NCBI GenBank assembly: GCA_023614405.1
Contig: CM042686.1
Coordinates: forward strand, 467,326,740-467,390,739
Direction: 5' to 3'
From: Avena insularis
Lineage: Eukaryota > Streptophyta > Magnoliopsida > Poales > Poaceae
Length of the DNA: 64,000 nt
Shown here: piece by piece, positions 57,457 to 64,000 of the stretch
Numbering within the stretch: position 1 is the first letter of the stretch
Layout: each line of letters starts with the position of its first letter
Notes under the pieces: generated by a model
What the model saw: the letters and a program-made list of their open reading frames with translations, nothing else
The model's database searches: none
What the model was told of the DNA's origin: nothing
Made by a program: the position numbers and the translations under genes

Positions 57457-57955
57457 TGATGGGGATATGCCAAAGGGGGTATGCTCAACAGTACGTTCCG
57501 AGTGGGCCGAAAGGCCTGCAAGTGCGCCTGAAGGACAGCGACTAGACTCTGAAGAAAGGAAATGCCCATCGACTGGTGACTGGAAGCCTAGAAGCATAGC
57601 AGAAGCCCAGTCGGATTAGGTCAAAAGCCCCCAGATCCTTATCTTGTTCGGAGGCATCTTGTAAACCCTAGCGAGGTGCTTCATATATAAACCTCCCTAC
57701 GGTATCCTAGAGACTTATGTTCCATCATACACCCCCTCAAGCGACTCGCCTCCTAGCTGCCGAGCTCGCCATCCTTGTAACTCGCTCTCTCATAATCTAA
57801 TCTAGCAGGAGTAGGTCTTTAACCTCCGGGGGGCGAACCTGGGTAAACCCATGTGCATCTACCCCCATCTCGCACCGCAGATGGCCGCCAACTCTTCCTC
57901 ACGAAACACTCAATCGCTGCCTTTGGCAGCGACTGACGTGGCCATTTCCATGACA
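57457..57955 (+). repeat. 3' LTR of Gypsy G
   Basis: 499 bp, TGATGGGG to ATGACA, followed by the second ACTTT duplication (57956-57960). TATA box at 57684-57691. Confidence 0.95.
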
Positions 57956-57960
57956 ACTTT

Positions 57961-59061
57961 GTACCTAGTTGATATCATGTTCTTTTGTCTATGGATGTCG
58001 TCAGTGTGAAATGAAATGGGAGCTTGTAAGTCCATGGAGTTATGCATGTGTGTTAGAGAAATGCCTGGGCCGCTGGTCTAATCCATACTGACATGGTGGA
58101 AACCTGCAGCGTAACCATAACGAGCATCTATGAAGCATTCTTCTTATAAAAAAGAGATAGAGATTGAGAAAAAGAGAAAAGAAAAAAGATACTATGAAAA
58201 GAGGAAAGAGAGAAAAAAGCACCATATTCCCATGGTAAATAAGAAGATTATTGAGATACTTATTGTCTGCTTGCCTTGTCATTTTGATATGGGGATTCTT
58301 CCGTATCATCGGGCAAGGGGTACCCTGTTGGCGGTTCTCTATGATACACATGTGCTTACAATGACAAGAACTTACCGGTGACTAAACTTGAGTAGCATGA
58401 GGAGCGGCCCTCGTATTCAAGGGACATGAGATTCTCAATTTACAACTTGTCAATGCATATCCTCATATTTGATCACTTTAACCTTAATCACCTAAAGATG
58501 CCTATGATAATACCAATGAGAGCTGAAAGCTAGTAAGTATCATAATTTTTTGGAGCTCTTTATGAGACTTGCAATCCCTTCTTCCCTCTGCGAAGGGCCT
58601 TTCTTTTACTTTTTAGTTGAGTCAGTAAACCTACTCCCTTCTATCTTAGCAAGTATTTTGAGTTGTTGTGTTTCATTCGTTCATATGATGATTTATTCGA
58701 TCATGTTTCTTATGTTCCTTGTTTTGCACATTACTCTTATCTTGATGTTTACTACTTTGAAAGCTATCATTGAAAACCAGTTATTTGTGAACTCCAGCAA
58801 ATTATCAACTATTCTTTGACCAAGAGCTAAGTTTGCCATTACCAATTATGATTTACTCTATGTATCTTTATTGTGTTTCCTTTACTCATTGCAAGTTGAA
58901 TTATATAATAGTGAGTTGTCTTCTATTATGATCTATGTATTGATGAATGTGATGCTTCTTGTCCGTATTCTTTTATCGACTCTTCACTCCATAAACCTGA
59001 GGCCATGGTTATTGAGCTTAGTTTCGCTTGGGGACAAGCGAAGTCTAAGCTTGGGGTGAGT
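57961..59061 (+). other. 3' UTR of D, right part, with polypurine tract
   Basis: Resumes exactly where 45753 left off, as shown by the uninterrupted equivalent in E (3520-3380 and down to 2393, reversed). It contains a purine-rich run (58141-58215), no convincing frame, and ends in AAGCTTGGGGTGAGT (59047-59061) before the 3' LTR. Confidence 0.85.
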
Positions 59062-60553
59062 TGATACGTCCATTTTGCATCACTATTCTATGTCATAATT
59101 AACTGTTATTCATTGATATATTTCTTATTGAGAGGTGATACTTATGTTATTTCATCTATTTTTGCATGGTTGGTGACTTTTGGAGCATGGACCGTTGTAG
59201 TCAGGATTCTGATGGAAAAGGTGCTGTTTGGAGGCAAAATTCATGAAGATCAGAAAGTCCGGGAAAATATACGGAAAATCCTATTTTTCCAAAAGACGAA
59301 GGAAGCCAGAAGGGGGGCTGGATATGGGCCACAGGGGGTCCAGACCACCCCCTGGCGCGGGCCACCCTAGGTCGCGCCACCAAGTGGTGTGGCCGCCCTG
59401 GTCCACGCATGGCACTCCCCTCTGGCGCATATTATCGTCCCAAACCCCTAAGACTCAGGGAGTGAACACAGAAAGATTCCGCCGCCTCTACGGGGCGGAA
59501 AACACCGAGAGAGAAAGATCTCTCAGGCAGACAGATTTCTGCCGGGGGAATTCCTTCCCGGAGAGGGGAGATCGTCGCCATCAACACCACCATCAAGATA
59601 GACTTCATCGGGATCATCATCATCACCACCATCAGCACCATCATCACCATCTCCATATTGTTGTAACAATTGGGTTGAATCTTGCATAGTTCAAAAGGGA
59701 AACTTTCCCGGTGTTGATTACTCTTTGTAGTTGATGCTATTGAGTGAACCATTGAATTATTGTTTATGTTCAGATTGTTATACATCATTATTCCATCTCT
59801 GATCATGATCCATATGATGTCTTGTGAGTAGTTCGTTTTGTTCTTGAGGACATGGGAGAAGTCATGTTGTTAGTAGTGGAGTTGTGTTGAGAAAGATTCA
59901 ATAGTTTGATATTTAAGTTGTGGTGTACTTCTTCTAGTGGTGTCATGTGAACGTCGACTACATGACACTTCACCTATATGGGCCTAGGGGAATGCATTGT
60001 GTATTTGGCTACTAATCGTAGGGGTTGCCGGAGTGACAGAAACCTGAACCCCCGTTAGGAAACCATTGCATAAGGGACGTAAGGGTCTTAGAGTTTAAAG
60101 CTGTGGTTAGGTTTCTACCTTAATTACCTTCTTGTTCTTACGGATGTTTGCAAGGGTATAATCACAAGTATGTATGAGTCCTAGGAAGGTCGGTACATTA
60201 GCACAGGTTCACCCACACAACACTTAGCAAGCTAAAGAAGATTAATCAACTATATGAAGCGAAAGCACTTGACAGTCTTCCCATGTGTCCTCGAGAATGT
60301 TTGGTCATCTTAAGTAATACAACCGGCTTGTCCTTTGCTACATAAAGGATTGGGCCACTTGCTACATTTATTCCTACTGTCTTTTGTTTACTCGTACTTT
60401 GTTTACTTGCTTTATCAAAAAACCCTAAAAATCCGTTTGCTAAGTATTTGCAGAGAATTCCTGATCCATACCACTAACCAGCACCTTCTGCTCCTCGTTG
60501 GTTTGACACTCTTACTTATCGAAAATACTACGATACACCCCCTATACTTGTGG
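59062..60553 (+). repeat. 3' LTR of Gypsy D, lacking its last bases
   Basis: 1492 bp, TGATACGTCC to CTTGTGG. The 5' LTR goes on GTCATCA here; this one changes to unrelated sequence (element H). An ATC/CAC microsatellite block is at 59590-59660. Confidence 0.92.
59341..59393. other. GC-rich hairpin in 3' LTR of D
   Basis: Arms 59341-59360 and 59372-59393 (CAGACCACCCCCTGGCGCG with CGCGCCACCAAGTGGTGTGG); the same module as in E and I. Confidence 0.65.
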
Positions 60554-61693
60554 AATTTGTAGAGGCCTCATTGCTTCTCGTTTACTAGCATTGCATGGTT
60601 TAGTGCCTCGTCATCTAGACCTACAGTTCCCCACAGAAAGGCTTGATTTTAATTCCATGATACAGCATAAATTTGTTTCCTCGTGGGCTAGTTTGAATGA
60701 GTTGTCTTATGAAATAACCTTTCTCAAAGCTGGTTGGAGAAAGAGCAAGTCCGAGCGTGTTGTTCTTTTGCCTGCACCTGTTTTGTTTAACCTTGATAAC
60801 AGGGAAGGATGGTCCCTCACTGAGGAGGAGCTTGACACGTACTTGGGAGAGCTATCCCAACAGGAGCAGGATACTAGAAGGGAGGTCACGGATGATTCGG
60901 TCTAGCCCTCGAATGAGGGGGGGTCTTCATATCAGCAACCTGCTTATGATTGGGGAGCTTCTTCTTCTTCCCACGGGCCCAACTACGACCATTCTTATCA
61001 CGATCCTCCTGCTTGGAACCCTTACCCGTATCTGGATTGATACCCACTTAGGCCAAAAGCCTAAGCTTGGGGGGAGGTACGCCGGCATCGCACTCATCTC
61101 CTTATCATGTTGCGTCGGTACTTTGTATATTCATGTTTCGTTCTCTTTTTATCTTTTGTTCTTTCTTTCCTTTTTCTTTCTAAAACACGAAAAGACCAAA
61201 AATATTTATGTTTTTTCTCTTTGGTTTGCTTCTTCTTTTCGCCTTGGTTTGTTTTTCCCTTTTTGCTTTGTTTGAACTATTCGAAAAACCCAAAAAGATT
61301 TTGCTTTGCTTGTTTTTCCTTTTTGTTCTTGTTTTAAAAAATCGAAAACAACAAAAATATTTGTCGTTCTTCTTTGGTTTTGTGAGTTTGCTATAGGGTT
61401 CAGCAGTCCTCAGTGGATATTGGTTTCATGTTATTATTCAAGCCACACAAGTGAAGAGCAATAATGAGGATTAATGACAACTCGTGGTAAGAGGCTGGTA
61501 ACGAACTCTATTTGTTTTCATTTTTGTACATATACTCATCATTGTGGGCATGCTTAGCCTATTCGTGTAGGGTGTATGTTATCTTTGGATGCTTAGTAGT
61601 TCTTGCTTTCTTATGATTAGTTCCAGCTTGCTAATAGTTTGTAGCATGTTTTATGAATTTTTGCTTGCATTACTCTATTCATAACTTGGTATG
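60554..61693 (+). mobile_element. Fragment H: 3' end of another Gypsy internal region
   Basis: Begins inside a reading frame at the broken end of D's 3' LTR and ends at the LTR of I. It holds the tail of an ORF (60555-60905), a polypurine-like AAGCTTGGGGGGAGG (61063-61077), and T-rich sequence with short KK/FF-type frames (61130-61400). No LTR of its own is in the window. The layout resembles the 3' part of Athila-like or non-autonomous Gypsy elements. Confidence 0.7.
60555..60905 (+). pseudogene. C-terminal part of an unidentified retrotransposon ORF (H)
   Basis: 116 codons open from the junction (ICRGLIASRLLALHGL) to TAG at 60903-60905. The sequence includes RHLDLQFPTERLDFNSM, a basic patch (GWRKSKSERVVLLP) and an acidic end (LTEEELDTYLGELSQQEQ). 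The upstream part is lost. I do not recognise a domain; the position just before a polypurine-like motif suggests the last ORF of a Gypsy-type element. Confidence 0.6.
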
Positions 61694-63123
61694 TGATGAC
61701 CCACAAGTATAGGGGGTGTATCACAGTATTTTCGAGGGAAGTGAAACCCAATTTACTGATTCGACACAAAGGGAGCCAAAGAATATTTATAAGCCTTAAC
61801 AACTGAGTTGTCAATTCAGCTGCACCTGGAAACAATCTTGCTCACAACAGTTTATCAGTAGCAACAGTTTTGTAGTAGGAATAGCAAAGTAGCAACAGTA
61901 GTAAAATAAAGACAGTAGTGACAATAGCGAAGCATGGGATTCGAAAAGCGGTAGGCATAGGGATGGATGGACGAGCGTTGCATGGACAAGACAATTCACA
62001 TAGCAATCAGAACATAGGGCAATTGCAGATAAATAAGATAAAGTATCAAAGTACTAGATAATCCTAGGCATGTGTTCCATATATAGTCATACGTGCTCGC
62101 AATGAGAACTTGCACAACATCTTTTGTCCTGCCAGCCCGTTTGCAGCGGGGCCTCAAGGGAACTACTAGCAATTAAGGTGCTCCTTTTAATAGAGCACCG
62201 GAGCAAAGCATTAACACTCCGTGAACACATGTGATCCTCACATCAAAGCCATTCCCTCCGGTTATCCCGATTTCTATCCCTTCGGGGCCATTGGTTCCGG
62301 ACAACAACGTGTGTATACAACTTGCAGATAAGACCAAAAACAATACTATCATAATGAATCAATAACATGTTCAGATCTGAAATCATGGCACTCGGGCCCT
62401 AGTGACAAGCATTAAGCACAACAAGTCGCAACAAAGTCATAAAGCACTAATAAAAGATACTAGGCACCATGCCCTAACAATCTGATGCCATTACATGAAC
62501 AATCTCATCCAATCCCTACCATCCCCATAGCCTACAGCGGGGGATTACTCACTCATAGATGGGGGAAACATGGATGGTCGATGGAGAAGCGATGGTGATG
62601 ATGATGGCGATGATCTCCTCCAATTCCCCGTCGTGGCAGGGTGCCAGAACGGAGTTTCTGGTGTTGTTTCATGGAATCTGGTGGTGGCGGCGGAGCGGAA
62701 CTCCTTCTGGAAAAACATCGACCCCCTGGAGTTTCTAGGTCAGAAGGCTTCTTATAGGCAAAGAGGGAGACCGAGGGGGTGCCTGGGGGGCCCACACCAC
62801 CCCATGGCGCGGCCTGGCCTGGCCCGCGCCACCAGGTGGTGTGACCACCCCCTAGCTCTTCACCGTCTCGTATTCTGGCTCCTGGAGTCTTCTGGAAAAA
62901 TAGGCACTTTGGCTTTTGTCCTGTCCAATTCCGAGAATATTCATTTTCTGACTTTCCTAGAACCAAAAATAGCAGAATACAGGCAGCTGGCAGTGTGGCT
63001 CTTGTTAATAGGTTAGTCCAAGAAATCATATGAAAAGTACTCCAAAGTGTGGACAAAACACAAGAAAGTGGATAAAACCAAGCATGGAACATCAAAAATT
63101 ATAGATACATTTGCAATGTATCA
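61694..63123 (-). repeat. 3' LTR of Gypsy element I
   Basis: A 1430-bp LTR read on the minus strand, TGATACATTGC at 63123 to GGGTCATCA at 61694. The internal region lies to the right, preceded by its polypurine tract, so this is the 3' LTR. The ends resemble those of D and E, but most of the LTR is different. A GC hairpin lies at 62791-62844 and a GAT-rich block near 62590-62615. GTATG at 61689-61693 would be one target-duplication copy. Confidence 0.85.
62791..62844. other. GC-rich hairpin in LTR of I
   Basis: CCCACACCACCCCATGGCGCGG pairs with CGCGCCACCAGGTGGTGTGA. Shared with D and E although the surrounding LTR differs. Confidence 0.65.
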
Positions 63124-64000
63124 ACATCCCCAAGCTTAACTCCTGCTCGTCCTCGAGTAGGTAAGTGATAAAAAGAAAGAATAATTTTTGAGGTGACATG
63201 CACCATCATAAACTTGATCAAAGTATTTGTAAAACATTGAAAGCTGGGATCATAGTACTTCAATCATAACATGAAAGATAAAGTTCTAACAATAAGAAAA
63301 AGTAGCTATGTTGCAACATGAAAAGGCACAAACAAAAGATTCATGAATAACAATGCTTTGCAAGACCTTTTTTTGTTTCACATAAAGAAAACATAACATA
63401 ATAGCATTCAACTTGTCCCTCAAAAGAATAGCAAATATAAATGCATAGGACACCTTCAACGTTCATAAGAGTGACTAGATACAAATAGTTTAAAGCAAGA
63501 AATATCAAGTTATGCATCAATCAACTAGTCTTGGGACAATGCACATAGAACTAAGAATGGCCACTATGCTCTCAAAGTAGGTGCATAAAGGTAGAAGGTG
63601 GAGACTCAATATAATGGTGGAAGAAAGTCCTTCATAGAAGGAAGTAGGGATTCAAGTCACATAAAGACCTTCCAAAAATTATGGTACTTATAGCTTTCAG
63701 ATCTCATTGCCCCTATCATAAGCATCTTAAAGTGATTAAGGTTAAAGTGAACAAACTATGGTGTACATGCTTGACGAAGTAAAGTTAGAAATCTCATGTC
63801 CCTTGTATACGAGGGTCGCTCCTCATGCTACTCAAGTTTAGTCACCGGTAAGTTCTTGTCATCGTAAGTACATGTGTATCATAGAGAACCGCCAACAGGG
63901 TACCCCTTGCCCGATGATACGGAAGAATCCCCATATCAAAATGACAAGGCAAGCAGACAACGAGCATCTCAACAATCTTCTTATTTACCATGGGAATATG
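63124..64000 (-). mobile_element. Internal 3' region of Gypsy element I (runs out of window)
   Basis: Polypurine tract on the minus strand AAGCTTGGGGATGT (63124-63137), then non-coding 3' UTR. From about 63600 to the end it aligns closely with 2830-3215 of E and the equivalent of D, while 63140-63590 is more divergent. No frame is supported. The body of the element continues to the right of 64000. Confidence 0.8.

Larger units (their letters stand above)
45754..57955 (+). mobile_element. Gypsy element G (Tat-like, dual RNase H, antisense gene), complete
   Basis: A 12.2-kb element with two 499-bp LTRs and a perfect ACTTT duplication (45749-45753, 57956-57960), inserted in the 3' UTR of D. Content: primer site TGGCGCCCACCGTGGG, gag, protease, reverse transcriptase, a degenerate first RNase H, a second RNase H with all catalytic acids, integrase, a spacer, and an antisense spliced gene. 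The second RNase H is diagnostic of the Tat/Retand lineage. It is GC-rich compared with its neighbours. About eleven in-frame stops but only one obvious shift interrupt the sense frame. Confidence 0.95.
38161..60553 (+). mobile_element. Gypsy element D (Athila-like, pol-bearing), interrupted by G
   Basis: A plus-strand element with 5' LTR 38161-39462, tRNA-Asp primer site, gag-protease, reverse transcriptase, RNase H, integrase, small coiled-coil ORF, long 3' UTR, polypurine tract and 3' LTR 59062-60553. Element G with its ACTTT duplication interrupts the 3' UTR. No chromodomain follows integrase. The Asp primer and the extra ORF after pol fit the Athila branch (inference). The last roughly 9 bases of the 3' LTR and the right target duplication are missing. 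Stops and frameshifts make it inactive. Confidence 0.93.

Noticed and set aside
61107..61396. Phe/Leu-rich hydrophobic frames resembling membrane proteins
   Set aside because: T-rich low-complexity 3' UTR of fragment H; overlapping frames all look hydrophobic.

Overview
This window is a stack of nested LTR retrotransposons and holds no host gene, tRNA, rRNA or bacterial feature that I can support. The element types (3.2-kb-LTR chromovirus-like Gypsy, tRNA-Asp-primed Athila-like Gypsy, dual-RNase-H Tat-like Gypsy, 1.6-kb-LTR Ty1-copia), the element-into-element nesting and the almost complete absence of other DNA point to a large-genome grass, most likely Triticeae (wheat, barley, rye or Aegilops). 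The organism is an inference. Family names are not assigned because I cannot search a repeat library; elements are called A, C, D, E, F, G, H, I and J.

Layout, left half (1-38068). Element E is a minus-strand, gag-only Gypsy whose right end is at 38068 and whose left LTR runs out of the window. It was hit three times. Copia J (minus; only its 5' LTR and 67 bp of leader are visible) sits in E's 3' LTR at 1718/1719. Gypsy F (plus, 4702-17518, target duplication CTTCC) sits in E's small downstream ORF. Copia C (minus, 18227-34433, target duplication TTTCT) sits in E's internal region. C was itself hit, in its RNase H region, by Copia A of the same family in the opposite orientation (plus, 20164 to about 28089). 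The right junction of A is a deletion that removed the end of A's 3' LTR and about 75-80 bp of C.

Layout, right half (38069-64000). A 92-bp stretch of unknown origin separates E from D (plus, 38161-60553). D is the pol-bearing relative of E and shares its LTR, primer site, gag, small ORF and 3' UTR. D carries a complete 12.2-kb Tat-like element G (plus, 45754-57955, target duplication ACTTT). D's 3' LTR stops about 9 bp short and abuts H, a 1.1-kb 3' fragment of another Gypsy (60554-61693). H is followed by I (minus), of which the 3' LTR (61694-63123) and the start of the internal region are visible.

Functions. The coding regions are retrotransposon gag, protease, reverse transcriptase, RNase H and integrase, mostly broken by stops and frameshifts. 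F is the best preserved: one 1090-codon frame covers zinc knuckle to integrase core, but the first Asp of its reverse-transcriptase active site is Ala. Non-canonical coding content includes two extra ORFs before gag in F, a coiled-coil ORF after pol in D and E, and a TATA-led antisense gene in G with five predicted introns. The signals most worth a second look are the lesions shared by Copia copies A and C, the antisense gene of G and its intronic tandem repeat, a GC-rich hairpin repeated in LTRs and internal regions of D, E and I, and the splice-like architecture of F. I found no system that I would call wholly new; several of these patterns may already be known to specialists in plant retrotransposons.
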